A stretch of DNA of 60,000 nucleotides from Bolinopsis microptera (GCF_026151205.1 NC_087076.1:21138828-21198827), one strand, 5' to 3'. Numbered from the stretch's first letter, positions 22,816 to 35,486 are shown. Notes: generated from the letters alone by a model not told the origin. Translations and numbers: made by a program.

Positions 22816-23145
22816 TCTTACTATATATAAAGCGAGACGATATATATATATATATATATTTATCTGTGCCATTTTACTGACACCACGGCATCAACTTTAA
22901 CGCGAATTTCTGCAAAAACCGTCAAAGATATACAACTGAAACTTTTTTGACTGGGTCAAATGCTTTAATGGCCTCCAAATCAGCATGAAAAAATAAAAAA
23001 TTGGCCAAGAAATAGGAGTTTTAGAGCCCAAAATTTGGTACCCCAAGTGGTGTCAAAAACGCGAATTAAATAGGTAATAATTGTAATAATTGTTTTAGTC
23101 TCCTGATTCTTGACACCATTTTAGGGTTAGACGGGTTCCTGCTAG
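22816..23145 (+). mobile_element. Helitron-like element, copy 3
   Basis: Starts 27 bp after copy 2, with the same ends and a longer (TA)n near the 5' end. Two neighbouring copies in one orientation are consistent with repeated insertion or rolling-circle tandem products. Confidence 0.7.
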
Positions 23146-23501
23146 TGAGTATAATGATTATTAAAATTAAAGTATTATATATATGCTTACTGCACTTAGT
23201 TTGTTTATTCGAATATCTGTTTAATTATTTAATACAAAAAGAGTTGAAATAATTGATCACAATTCTCGAAAATTGCAACGGAAAGTCACTACATAATTTT
23301 AAGTCCTTCCCCAGAAAGAGAAACACTCAGAGCTAAGTCCAAATATCAGACCAAGAGACCCGACACGTGTGGCCCCACTCATGACTATAGTAAGCAGTAT
23401 TGATATAATTTTCTGGGACAGGCACCGTTAACTTTTAAAGTTTTAATGTATCCTGGATCATCGACAATTTAACCTCATTAATTCCGTTATCAGATTAAAA
23501 A

Positions 23502-25605
23502 TTTGACCAAAACCCATAATCATGGGTAGAGTGGACCGCTGCCAGTGTCTCTCTTTCCCAAACAAAAGGAATTGATATTACTTTGATTGACCGTTCTCAA
23601 ATGTAAAATGATACCGAGAATGAAATCGGTCGCTCGCTTTTCCCATTCATTCACGGCTTACGAATTGTAATAAGTTTCGATTGATTACATCAATCAGATG
23701 CTGTAAAAATCTCTTTGGGTTGCGTTCGGGTCGATACCTAGTATTTCGGGGTAAGGGTGGTAGTTATTAGTATTACTTATTGAATTAGCTGAAGTTTATT
23801 GAATCTTCATTGCCGAGTACAGCTGCCTTTGGGTAGTTCTTCTTAATCTATTACAATTGTAAATGAATGGGAAAAGCGAGCGACCGATTTCATTCTCGGT
23901 ATCATTTTACATTTGAGAACGGTCAATCAAAGTAATATCAATTCCTTTTGTTTGGGAAAGAGAGACACTGACAGCGGTCCACTCTACCCATGATTATGGG
24001 TTTTGGTAAAATATCATCTCTTTTTGATTATAATGTCAGGGTACTTTATAAAGTCGAAATATAAACTGATATCTTCATTAATAAGGAGGAAGTTTCAACG
24101 ATTTCGAAATTTTTCCTTTAAAAACATTTCCTTGTGTTTAGGGAAGCATATCGGTCGATCACTGACTGAATATGCCACTTAATACTCATTCAAGTTGGCA
24201 TTAAATTCATATATAATGACATTAAACTGTCGTGGCAAAGCAGAATTTGTTGGAAATCACGAATGAGCTAAATTCTCACCTTTCGCACGTGCAAACTTTG
24301 AGCAGACGTTGCGTGAGCATCCAATATTGAATCGCCGTAAATTTTTGCATGTAATTGTTTTATATATAGCTTAATAAGCATGCAAAGTTTCAAAGTATTT
24401 CAAGAAGAACTGTAATCACAACGGCACTCTAAAGTTGACAGAAAATGACGAAAACAGCAATTTTTAGTGATTTTAGCGATTTTCTATCAATTTGGGCGTG
24501 TCCCAACGTGTGCAACTTTTCGATTTTCAACTTTAAAACTAGCCTAATGCACAATTTATACCTATAGGAAGCAGAACTGAGCTCCACAACCCAAGGCATG
24601 GCCCAACACCAGAGAATACTAAATCGCAAAATTGACGTTTTTATAAAATAATTCTTCAAAAAAGCACAAACTTCAATGACGAATATCTTTATGAAGGAGC
24701 AAGCTAGAAAAACTTTCCGGTAGATTTTCAGAATGCTTGAACAATTATCTAAGGTAAAAATTTCCTCAGATTTTGAATAAAATTACTCCTTAATGGTTTA
24801 AAATTAATTTTAAAAGTTATTACTTTGTCAAAAATCAAGTTTTAAAAATGGTTAACTTGATGACGTCATCAAGGGGTGTTTATGACGGCATATAATTTTT
24901 TTATACAATGTAAACTGAAGTATAAACAATTATTTGCAAAACCTGTGGTCGGAAATGGCTGTATCTTTTATACTTTTGAATTTATGGACAATTAAATACA
25001 GGCTACAATTGACTGGCAAAGCGTCTATCCCTGAATATATGTATATATATATGTAATTGTATGTATCACGACAATCTATCGTAAAACAGGGGTTCTAGAA
25101 AACCCACTTCCCGATGCTCCTGAAACCTGAAACTTTTTTTGCAGTCGATTTGGTCAACGTCTAGACGCCCTAAAAAATTTCAGATCTCTAACTCAATTTT
25201 AACATGGTTTTTAAGGCACCTGAATATGGCGATTTTGGGTTTTTTACCGAATTTCGTATAACAGTGCTGGCGAGTATTTTATGCAAATTTCTTAAAAATC
25301 TCAACATAACTATTTTTTATTCCTGTCATCTTTGACATCAAATTAGTATGTTTTGAATTAAAAATAAATCTGCTGAACGACTTCCGATGAGTCTTAATGC
25401 CTGAAAAACTCGTGCCGGAGGAGGCGGCCTTCGGCCGCCGCCTCCGGCCGGAGTGCACGCTTCGCGTGCACGAAAGAGGCTTCCGACGAGTACCAAAGGG
25501 GTTATAGTAGTAAAGGGGGTGTAATAGTAAAGGGGGTACAATAGTAAAGGGGGTACATAGTATACCCCCAATAAAGACACCGCTCGTGCTTGCCAGCACT
25601 GTGAT
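23502..25605 (+). mobile_element. Long foldback element, copy A
   Basis: Two 146-bp inverted arms (23506-23651 and 23862-24007) flank a roughly 210-bp loop. A roughly 1-kb unique module follows to the AT microsatellite near 25040, then a roughly 0.55-kb module ending GCTTGCCAGCACTGTGAT. The last module carries TAAAGGGGGTA units and a GC hairpin (GGCGGCCTTCGGCCGCCGCC, then GTGCACGCTTCGCGTGCAC). A short open frame at 24429-24659 recurs in other copies. No known transposase. Confidence 0.85.
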
Positions 25606-25862
25606 TATTTTAGTCTCTTGAGTCTTGACACCGTTTAGGGTTATATTATACGGGTTCCTGCTAAATCGACATTTTTTTCATTTCTTTTGACGTTTTTTTA
25701 TACCAGCAAATGATCTTAAAATCCATTTTTATACAATAGCATATAATATAAGCATCTCAATATTCAACACTCAATATATTACATTGCAGTGCCGACCGCA
25801 ATACAGAACAGTTTCAAGTTTTACATTTTATTGTTACGAAAACGTACTATTTATTGTTACTA

Positions 25863-26385
25863 AAACAAACTATTTATTGTAACTAAAACCTTTTACAACG
25901 GTAACTTAATCTCAATACTCAACACTCAATATATTAGATTACAGCAGCCGACCGCAGTATAGAACCTTTTTAAGTCCAACAATTTATTATCAAATTTACT
26001 TACTTAGTTTTATCATTTGTTGCCACTATATACTATTACTATCGGGTTCAAAGGACAATAGACGGCGCGGAACTTATTGACATTGATTGCGGAGTGGTGA
26101 GAAGATTGCGGAGGGGTGAGAAAACAAACTATTTATTGTTACTAAAACCTTTTACAACGGTAACTTAATCTCAATACTCAACACTCAATATATTAGATTA
26201 CAGCAGCCGACCGCAGTATAGAACCTTTTTAAGTCCAAAAATTTATTATCAAATTTACTTACTTAGTTTTATCATTTGTTGCCACTATATACTATTACTA
26301 TCGGGTTCAAAGGACAATAGACGGCGCGGAACTTATTGATATTGATTGCGGAGTTGTGAGACGATTGCGGAGGGGTGAGATGATT
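25863..26385. repeat. 260-bp tandem duplication
   Basis: AAACAAACTATTTATTGT starts copies at 25863 and about 26122. Each runs through ACCGCAGTATAGAACC and GACGGCGCGGAACTTATTGA to a GATTGCGGAG unit, so the second copy leads into the minisatellite. Confidence 0.9.
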
Positions 26386-27037
26386 GCGGAGTGGTGAGAC
26401 GATTGCGGAGGGGTCAGATGATTGTGGAGGGGTGAGATGATTGTGGAGGGGTGAGATGATTGTGGAGGGGTCGGATGATTGCGGAGGGGTGAGATGATTG
26501 CGAAGGGGTCAGATGATTGTGGAGGGGTCAGATGATTGTGGAGGGGTGAGATGATTGCGGAGGGGTCAGATGATTGTGGAGGGGTGAGATGATTGTGGAG
26601 GGGTGAAATGATTGTGGAGGGGTGAATTGATTGCGGAGTGGTGAGATGATTGTGGAGGGGTCAGATGATTGTGGAGGGGTGAGATGATTGTGGAGGGGTC
26701 AGATGATTGTGGAGGGGTGAGATGATTGCGGAGGGGTGAGATGATTGCGGAGGGGTCAGATGATTGTGGAGGGGTGAGATGATTGTGGAGGGGTGAGATG
26801 ATTGTGGAGGGGTGAGATGATTGCGGAGTGGTGAGATGATTGTGGAGGGGTGAGATGATTGTGGAGGGGTGAAATGATTGTGGAGGGGTGAATTGATTGC
26901 GGAGTGGTGAGATGATTGCGGAGGGGTCAGATGATTGTGGAGGGGTGAGATGATTTTGGAGGGGTCAGATGATTGTGGAGGGGTCAGATGATTGTGGAGG
27001 GGTCAGATGATTGTGGAGGGGTGAAATGATTGTGGGT
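26345..27037. repeat. 19-bp minisatellite, G-rich strand bias
   Basis: About 36 copies of ATGATTGTGGAGGGGTGAG with regular variants (GTGG/GCGG, GTGAG/GTCAG). One strand is strongly purine- and G-rich, with a GGGG run in nearly every unit. It grew from the 3' end of the 260-bp duplication. Confidence 0.95.
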
Positions 27038-27129
27038 TATAGCCCTAGCCAGCAATGTTAATCTATAGCTATTGCTACGGGTTATAGCCCTAACCAGCTA
27101 TGTTAATCTATAGCTCTTGCTACGGGTTA

Positions 27130-27438
27130 TCTTACTATATATAAAGCGAGACGATAGTTTTCCGTGCCATTTTACTGACACCACGGCATCAACTTTAACG
27201 CGACTTTCCGCAAAAACCGTAAAAGATATACAACTGAAAATTTGTTGACTGGGTTAAATGTTTTAATGGCCTTCAAATCAGCATGAAAATTTTAAAAATA
27301 GGCCAAGGAATAGTGATTTTAGTGCCCAAAATTTGAACCCCCAAGTGGTGTCAAAAACGCGAATAAAATAGGTAATAATTATTTTAGTCTCTTGAGTCTT
27401 GACACCGTTTAGGGTTATATTATACGGGTTCCTGCTAA
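27130..27438 (+). mobile_element. Helitron-like element, copy 4 (CTAA end)
   Basis: TCTTACTATATATAAAGCGA start and CCTGCTAA end, fitting CTRR. The 3' portion and 70 bp of right flank are duplicated at 25610-25738, so a block containing the Helitron end was copied before the foldback elements inserted. Confidence 0.65.
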
Positions 27439-27518
27439 ATCGACATTTTTTTCATTTCTTTTGACGTTTTTTTATACCAGCAAATGATCTTAAAATCCAT
27501 TTTTTATACAATAGCATA

Positions 27519-29495
27519 TTTGACCAAAACCCATAATCATGGGTAGAGTGGACCGCTGCCAGTGTCTCTCTTTCCCAAACAAAAGGAAATGATATTAATT
27601 TGATTGACCGTTCTCAAATGCAAAATGATACCGAGAATGAAATCGGTCGCTCGCTTTTCCCATTCATTCACGGCTTACAATTTGTAATAAGTTTCGATTG
27701 ATTACATCAATCAGATGCTGTAAAAATCTCTTTGGGTTGCGTTCGGGTCGATACCTTGTATTTCGGGGTAAGGTTGGTAGTTATTAGTATTACTTATTGA
27801 ATTAGCTGAAGTTTATTGAATCTTTATTGCCGAGTACAGCTGCCTTTGGGTAGTTCTATTACAATTGTAAATGAATGGGAAAAGCGAGCGACCGATTTCA
27901 TTCTCGGTATCATTTTGCATTTGAGAACGGTCAATCAAATTAATATCATTTCCTTTTGTTTGGGAAAGAGAGACACTGGCAGCGGTCCACTCTACCCATG
28001 ATTATGGGTTTTGGTCAAATATCATCTCTTTTTGATTATAATGTCAGGGTACTTTATAAAGTCGAAATATGCACTGATATCTTCATTAATAAGGAGGAAG
28101 TTTCAACGATTTCGAAATTTTTCCTCTAAACACATTTCCTTGTGTTTAGGTAAGCATATCGATCGATCACTGACTGAATATGCCACCTAATACTCATTCA
28201 AGTTGGCATTAAATTCATATATAATGACATTAAACTGTCGTGGCAAAGCAGAATTTGTTGGAAATCACGAATGAGCAAATTCTCACCTTTCGCACGTGCA
28301 AACTATGAGCGGAAGTTGCGTGCGCATTGAATATATTGAATCGCCGTAAATTTTTGCATATCATTGTTTTATATATAGCTTGATAAGCATGCAAAGTTTC
28401 AAAGTATTTTAAGAAGAACTGTAATCACAACGGCACTCTAAAGTTGACAGAAAATGACGAAAACAGCAAATTTCAGTGATTTTAGTAATTTTCTATCAAT
28501 TTGGGCGTGTCCCCACGTGTGCAACTTTTCGATTTTTAACTTTAAAACTAGCCTAATGCACAATTTACACCTATAGGAAGCAGAACTGAGCTCCACAACC
28601 CAAGGCATGGCCCAACACCAGAGAATACTAAATCGCAAAATTGACGTTTTTATAAAATAATTCTTCAAAAAAGCACAAACTTCAATGACGAATATCTTTA
28701 TGAAGGAGCAAGCTAGAAAAACTTTCCGGTAGATTTTCAGAATGCTTGAACAATTATCTAAGATAAAAATTTCCTCAGATTTTGAATACAATTACTTTTT
28801 AATGGTGTAAAATCATTTTTAAAAGTTATTACTTTGTCAAAAATCAAGTTTTAAAAACGGTTAACTTGATGACGTCATCAAGGGGTGTTTATGACGTCAA
28901 ATAATTTTTTTGTACAATGTAAACTAAAGTGTAAACAATTATTTTCAAGACCTGTGGTCGGAAATGGCTGTATCATTTATACTTTTGAATCTATGGACAA
29001 TTAAATACAGGCTACAATTGACTGGCAAAGCGTCTATCCCTGAATATGTATATATCACGACAATCTATCGTAAAACAGGGGTTCTAGAAAACCCTCTTCC
29101 CGATGCTCCTGAAACCTGAAACTTTTTTTGCAGGCGATTTGGTCAACGCCTAGACGCCCTGAAAAATTTCAGATCTCTAACTCAATTTTAACATGGTTTT
29201 TAAGGCACCTGAATATGGCGATTTTGGGTTTTTTACCGAATTTCGTATAACAGTGCTGGCGAGTATTTTATGCAAATTTCTTAAAAATCTCAACATAACT
29301 ATTTTTTATTCCTGTCATCTTCTCAATGCCTGAAAAACTCCTGCCGGAGTAAAGGGGGTATAATAGTAAAGGGGGTATAATAGTAAAGGGGGTATAATAG
29401 TAAAGGGGGTATAATAGTAAAGGGGGTATAATAGTAAATGGGGTACATAGTATACCCACAATAAATGCAACGGTCGTGCTTGCCAGCACTGTGAT
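27519..29495 (+). mobile_element. Long foldback element, copy B
   Basis: Arms at 27523-27668 and 27870-28015 (146 bp each). The same modules as copy A follow, ending TGCCAGCACTGTGAT. The tail has five or six 17-bp TAAAGGGGGTATAATAG units (29350-29440) and lacks the GC hairpin of copy A. Flanks ATAGCATA and ATAGCACA match at 7 of 8 positions and may be a target duplication. Confidence 0.85.
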
Positions 29496-29504
29496 ATAGC
29501 ACAA

Positions 29505-30180
29505 GAGCAATAGCCGGTTTCGTTCCGACCGGAAAATGTTATTATTATAGTATTATTAAGGATTATCTATTTAAGGGTCAATTCTTAAGGAATATTCAGT
29601 ACAACTATAATGGACAAACAAATCTGGGCTGGTTAGATAATAGATCACGATCTGGTCACGATAACGATCACGAAAATATTTTCTCATAATTTATAAACTA
29701 ACTGTCGTACTAGTATAACGATGCTGCAGATGACTGCAGTCAAGTATTTTAGATGGCTAGGTTGGTGGTACAGCAGACTGCAATAGTGAAGTGTTTGTGT
29801 ATGCTTATAATATGGTCGTGAGACGTAAAAGTGGGACAAAAGCTGGCGATTTGTTTTATAATTAGAATGACTCAGTGATATCGTGAAAGTGATCGTGAAA
29901 GGTTTTCAGGTAGTTAGCAACAAAATATATGTAAAATTGTAGCCAGAACTTTGACAGAAGTTGGAGAAGTTGTACCATATAATATAGTATAAAATACAAA
30001 ATACGTGCAGCTTCCTAAGAGTATTCTTTATTCACAACAAACTTTCGCTTACATGTCAAATGCTGTTAAAGGATATGATTGTTGAAAGTTATTGCTGTAT
30101 AATTAGGGTAAAGATTCTTGGACTTTAGCCACCAGGTAAAGAGACCCAAATTAAAATATTGGTAAAATGATATTAAGCTC
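29505..30180. other. Gene-free stretch before the LINE
   Basis: No exon or named repeat recognised; AT-rich. The last part leads into a 240-bp block (30181-30424) that is repeated at 33690-34484. Confidence 0.4.
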
Positions 30181-30424
30181 ATTGGCATATTCGATCAATA
30201 ATATTGAGATTTTCTGCTTCACCAATATAACCATATTAAAATAATATAATACTTTACTTAAACATTTAAAGAATTCCTGCATGAGTCTGCAAGAAGGATC
30301 GCTTTTTCTTCATCTTATAACTTAATTACATACCTTTCCAGCCATCAAGGCTGCAAGCCATACGATTTTCAGGTTCAGAGCAAGAAGACCTATCCCAAAA
30401 AGTGTTTGATAATGCATTTTGTAT
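30181..30424. repeat. Paralogous block (uninterrupted copy)
   Basis: TTCGATCAATAATATTGAGA through AATGCATTTTGTAT matches 33690-34484. That copy contains a 509-bp insertion, and here the LINE is joined at the block's right end. GCAAGAAG at 30289 marks the unfilled site of that insertion. Confidence 0.85.
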
Positions 30425-32297
30425 TTACCTCCCATCAAAGTGACTGTGAAATGGAAAACGAAATGCGTGACTATATTAATAAAGCGATGTTGTTACAAAT
30501 GGAGATTGGAGATAAGTGGACTCTAAGACCTATAACAGTTGGCAACAACATTATAGGTCTTTCCAAGTCTGCTAAATTTCTAGGAGTGACCTTGGACAGC
30601 AAACTCAACTTCAATGAACATATCATCAACACCACCAAAAAAGCCACGGCATCCCTCATGCAATGTCGAAGAGCTATCGGCCCCACATGGGGTATGAGCC
30701 CCAAAACATGCAAATGGATGTACACGGCTGTCATCCGTCCAATCCTATCCTACTGCTGTAGTATATGGATCAGGGCCACTCAAACGGACTATAACGCGAA
30801 GAAACTCAAACGTGTTCAGGCATTGGCACTCAGAATGATGTCTGGTGCCATGCCAAGCACACCTTTTATCGCATTGAATCACCTCACCGACACTTCTGAC
30901 ATCATACTGTTCCTGCAAGGCGAAGCAGCAAAGGGTGCGGCCAGGCTACAAGCTTATGGCAGCCTCACTCTTGAAACTATCGCCTTCAGGAAGGGAACTA
31001 TCAAAAATCATACCACTATCAACAAACAATTCATGGCAGATCTCATTATTCCACCTAGAGCAACGAGAGACCTAACAACACCAACCATGATGCTGGGACG
31101 GCACTTCACCGTCACAACTCCTGGAGCAGATAACACTGAATATAGAAATTCACTTCAAAACACCATTGACAACATTACCAGTGAAACGATCACCTGCTAC
31201 ACTGACGGGTCACTCACAGACTCAGGATGCGGGGCTGGCTATATCATCACAACTGACAACAATAACACCACCCTTGAAGAAAGATCATTCAAGCTCCCTG
31301 ATTATTGCACTGTTTACCAAACAGAGCTCACCGCCATCATTGAAGCTTGCAAATATCTCTCTACCTATACCAACACACATATCATCATATGGTCTGACAG
31401 TCTCTCATCTATACAAGCTATCTCTGCGCTTTCAACGCGGAGTAGAACTACAAGAGACTGTTACGACTCTCTTAATGCACTCGGATCCAACAACACTCTA
31501 GAGATACGATGGATTGCAGCACACATCGGATTGTGGGGGAACGAAAAAGCAGATGAGCTGGCCAAGCTTGGTACAACCAGTGAATCCACTTTGAAGTGTC
31601 CAATTCCACAATCCTACATCAAGCGTCAAATCGACAACAAAGTCAACAGACTGAATCAGGAAACTTGGTTAACTGACGGTCCCAGACACACCAAACTGAC
31701 ACTCGGCCACAAGCATGCCAAAATCATCAAAAACCTCAACACTACACTCAGCAAAAACAGACAAGATTACAGAACTGCAGTTCACCTCATCACGGGTCAC
31801 TGCGGCTTAAACAAACACCTTCACACCATTTGCAAATCAAACACCAGTGCTTGTCCTATGTGCGGCGACGGAGAGGAAACTGTCTCACACTTCCTTGGAC
31901 AGTGTCCAGCTATTGCCCAAATTAGAGGTCAATATTTCCAGGACTACTACCTCTCTGTCAATGACATATTCGACAACCAACACATCACCACAATTGTCAA
32001 TTTCGCAAACCGCACCAAACGCTTAATTGTGCCGGAAGAGCTGGATCAGACCGGGGTGACTTAAAGTATTATTTCATATGCTGTCTCGTCTCGTTTTACT
32101 TTTCCAAACCCAGCTGGCATTTAAGCGTATCATTTTGACTCATATATCATCTTACACCATCCTCCACCAATCACTCTGATTTCACCGGCAACCTTCCCCA
32201 AGGTTGCCACACCCCAGAGGTAGGCAGAGCATCTCAATGCTATCCTCTCGTGGGCTATCTTGGCCCAGCCTCTCTTAAAAAAAAAAAAAAAAAAAAA
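30425..32297 (+). mobile_element. 5'-truncated I/Jockey-like LINE with poly-A tail
   Basis: The open frame ends at 32064 (about 550 codons if read from the ATG at 30406, whose first few codons lie in the flank). It encodes the RT thumb and beyond (SAKFLGVTLDSKLNFNEHI, RPILSYCCSIW), then RNase H (about residues 263-390) with the acidic set D267 (YTDGS), E307 (TELTA), D331 (WSDS) and D383 (NEKADELAK). A CCHC knuckle CPMCGDGEETVSHFLGQC follows at 483-500. A roughly 210-bp 3' UTR and about 19 A residues (32278-32296) follow. The palm with YADD is missing, so it is a dead-on-arrival copy. The long intact frame implies recent insertion. RNase H in this position points to an I-group LINE. Confidence 0.9.
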
Positions 32298-32330
32298 TGG
32301 AGATTGAAAAGAGAATAAAAAACACTTTAC

Positions 32331-33184
32331 CTTATCGGACCTTATTTGGACGGACATTAATTGAACGCTGGAGGCCCTAACGGTCATCTTAATGTCCGTT
32401 CAAATAAGGTCCGTTGAATTTTTTTCAAAAATTTTTCCACTTCGAACTTTTTGTCCAGAATATGACAACTATATGAGAACTTTATTGTGCCGTAAGTTAA
32501 CGACGGAAAGGTTCTCCTTTGTCTGCCGGAGTATATGATGTTTTCAAGGGTCACTTGGCGAAAAAGTCAACGAAATTATGGCACTCAACAACACAGTTCA
32601 TGAGCTAGTCTCCCCCCCCCCCCCCCCCCCCCCCCCGGCCCCGCCAACATGACAAACTTGTTCCAGCCTCTAGAAATTACGGTAAATTGTGTTGCCAATG
32701 ACATTGTCCGACGTTGTTATAGTTCATATTACTCAGGGGAGGTAATGAAACAGTGCTAGGAAAGCTCCACGTGATGTTAAGCCTAAGGTTAACCTAAAGT
32801 TTTCTAAGATAAAACCACTTCGCGCCAAATGGCCGTAAAAGTTAACACTGAAATGCAGGACCGGGGTAGTTTGATTTAAAAAAAAGGTTTCCATTATAAG
32901 CTAGAAATCACTGATGCTTTAAGCATGGAATATCTCATGCACGAAACCCCATTTGATGAAGATGATATGTCATATGTGATATTAGACACTGATCATGTAC
33001 ACATATTTTAATATTTACTGCTTAACGACTGCTTTTCTTACTTACTGTATAAAAAATGGATTTAAAAATCATTTGCTGAAATAATAAAAAGTTTTTAAAA
33101 ATGAAAAAATTCGGATTTTTGATGGTTTTGAATGCCTTCTAGCGTTCATTTAATGTCCGTCCAAATGAGGTCCGATAAGGTAAA
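32331..33184. mobile_element. DNA element with about 48-bp TIRs (ACCTTATCGG family)
   Basis: TTTACCTTATCGGACC at 32327 and its complement GGTCCGATAAGGTAAA at 33171, with matching subterminal TTTGGACGGACATTAA (both ends). The interior contains a C homopolymer (32611-32636) and no coding frame. A decayed relative lies at 19420-19895. It starts about 35 bp after the LINE tail. Confidence 0.75.
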
Positions 33185-33689
33185 TTCTTAACATATATGA
33201 TACGTAATATTTTACATTCCAGAAAATAATACTCAGTCACGGATAAAATATCTTAATAAATAATAAATATCATTATCATGGCATCACGAATTACGATCAT
33301 GGACATGATGATCGTGACCTCAAGACTTTTAATCGCTAGAATTGCAGATCGCCTGATCAACTGTGGCCTAGCACTTCAGCAATATTGATATCATATAAAG
33401 CCATCATAGGGTGACCGACAACTGAACCCAATAATATTAATTGAACCTAGTTCCCACTAACCAATCAGCTTAATTGGTTAGGGTTATGGTTATGGTTAGT
33501 GTTATCATATTTTGTGATGAGAAAAGGACGAATGACTCGGAGACTTGAACCGGCTTTCGAGGGCCAAATTAAACCTAAAATTCGATTCAAAATAAAGCGA
33601 CAGAGAGAATAACTGGGTCCGTCCCAATCGAGCAAGGGACTGGGGAGACTGGAAAACTGTTTACATAGACAGCATATTTGTAATTAGCA

Positions 33690-34484
33690 TATTAACATAT
33701 TCGATCAATAATATTGAGATTTTCTGCTTCACCAATAGTTACAACCATATTAAAATGATATAATACTTTACTTAAACATTTAACGAATTCCTGCACGAGT
33801 CTGCACGAAGCAAGGTCAAATTCAAAAGGAAATCGCGGCACGTGCGGAATCGCTGCATATCGCGACTTTCACCCCGACACAACTGAGTGAAACGATGATG
33901 GGGGTCACGACGTGATGCAATGAGTGAATGAGGGTAAAGGAAATATTTATACGAACATATCGATAGTGAACAACTTATACAAACTCAAAGGATCCCACAA
34001 TCATGCTGGCAACATGCCACCACCTCTAATTAGTAGCCCACAAAAAGCCAGCTGCAAAATTTTGCCACTACTCGATAGAATTAAAAATGTTAAGTAATTT
34101 AAACCTCATTCTGTCCGATAACCATAACGATAATTATATGCCATTGGACTACTCGTTCCAGAATCACGTGCCTAAGAACAACTTGTTCACTTGAAGAACC
34201 GTGGAAATGTTTGCGAATCAGCCGCGATTTTCGAGATTTTCGCCGCGATTTTGCCTAGTTTGGCTTGTCGCGGAGCCGCGATTTTTGTCCTAAATAATAG
34301 CGATTTTCTTTTGTCCTTGGCACGAAGGATTGCTTTCTCTTCATTTTATAGTTATAACTTAATTACATACCTTTCCAGCCATCTGCAAGGCTGCAAGCCA
34401 TACGATTTTCAGGATCAGAGCAAGAAACTTGTTACTACTGACGATCTAATAATCCCAAAAAGTGTTTGATAATGCATTTTGTAT
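33690..34484. repeat. Paralogous block (interrupted copy)
   Basis: Left part 33690-33810 and right part 34320-34484 match 30181-30424 in order. Between them lies the hAT-like MITE at 33811-34319. The block ends in a C homopolymer (34486-34508). Confidence 0.85.
33811..34319. mobile_element. hAT-like MITE with 8-bp TSD
   Basis: Flanked by GCACGAAG (33803-33810 and 34320-34327). The ends CAAGGTCAAA and, on the other strand, CAAGGACAAA form short TIRs. The paralogous unfilled site at 30289 has a single GCAAGAAG. The left part contains a fragment of the GC-hairpin MITE right end (near 33885-33920). No transposase. Confidence 0.85.
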
Positions 34485-34929
34485 CCCCCCCCCCCCCCCC
34501 CCCCCCCCATGAGAATCAGCCTTTCAAACTCAAAGGATGACACGCTCGACCAAATAAAATCAAAGGACCCCTTACCTGGAGATAATTTATTTGACTTCAC
34601 AAATTACGGTTCTTTACTGTTGTAAAATGACGGCTCAGGCGGCCTCCATCTACTTCGGCGTAGCTAGTGGGCACTGGGCCAGTAGGGGGCATATAGTAGG
34701 AGCGGGCCACAATATATGTTTTAACTTTTAAACAGTAGCTGAAAGGCCAAACTAACCTAAACCTAATTGGAGTTTCCTTTGTTAATACTTTAACACACTG
34801 GGCAAAAACGATTAGCGCTGGTTCATTCAAAAGAAAGGCTAGTATTAAGTCACTAGCTGGGGACTATCCAAATTGTGAACGTGATCACCATACCACGGGT
34901 TCGCAACATTTAACTATCGTAAAGAAGGT

Positions 34930-35044
34930 TTGTCATACGCGGTTGTATGACCCGCCGCGCACGAGTGCGCAGCTCCCCCTGTATTGTAGAAACTCTACAC
35001 TATACTTATAGTGAAACGACGATGGGGGTCACGACGTGATACAA
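34930..35044. mobile_element. GC-hairpin MITE, copy 5, intact
   Basis: TGTCATACGCGGTTGTATGA start, hairpin CCGCGCAC/GTGCGCAG, TGTATTGTAGAAACTCTA and GTCACGACGTGATACAA end. Flanks AAGAAGGTT and AGGAAGGTT match at 8 of 9 positions, again suggesting a 9-bp duplication. Confidence 0.75.
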
Positions 35045-35486
35045 AGGAAGGTTAAAGAAATATTTACCGGACATTTTACCCTATAAACTATATACTACTG
35101 CTTGACTCCTCCATTTTAAGTTAATCAAAAAGTCGATTTAGTTTTACCTAGATAGACAGAAATTAGTACCCATCTGTATTGTATCAACTTCAAGAATACG
35201 ACTAAGAAACATGAATGAACACACGAAAAGAAAGCGAAGTAAAATTATGGGCATAGTACGCTCATTATCGTGTAACGTTGTTGAATATACTTGAATATAA
35301 CCGCGCCTATTGTACATAATCTTGAAATTATGTTGCATATTAATAAATCTATTGTGTTGCGGTCCCTCAGTGGAGCCAGCGTGGGCCTATCATGCTATCA
35401 TGGGTTTATAACACTCTACACTTATCAGCCGTTATTAACTGCGGTAGTGAAATCCCGGCCAAAGGCCGGGTTACACTATAGTACTT

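Noticed and set aside
22476-23145. Telling whether the Helitron copies are Helitron or Helentron
   Set aside because: No Rep, helicase or endonuclease coding and no clear terminal hairpin, so the subclass cannot be decided here.
26345-27037. CRISPR-like regular array
   Set aside because: Units are contiguous 19-bp tandem repeats without unique spacers, in a eukaryotic genome.
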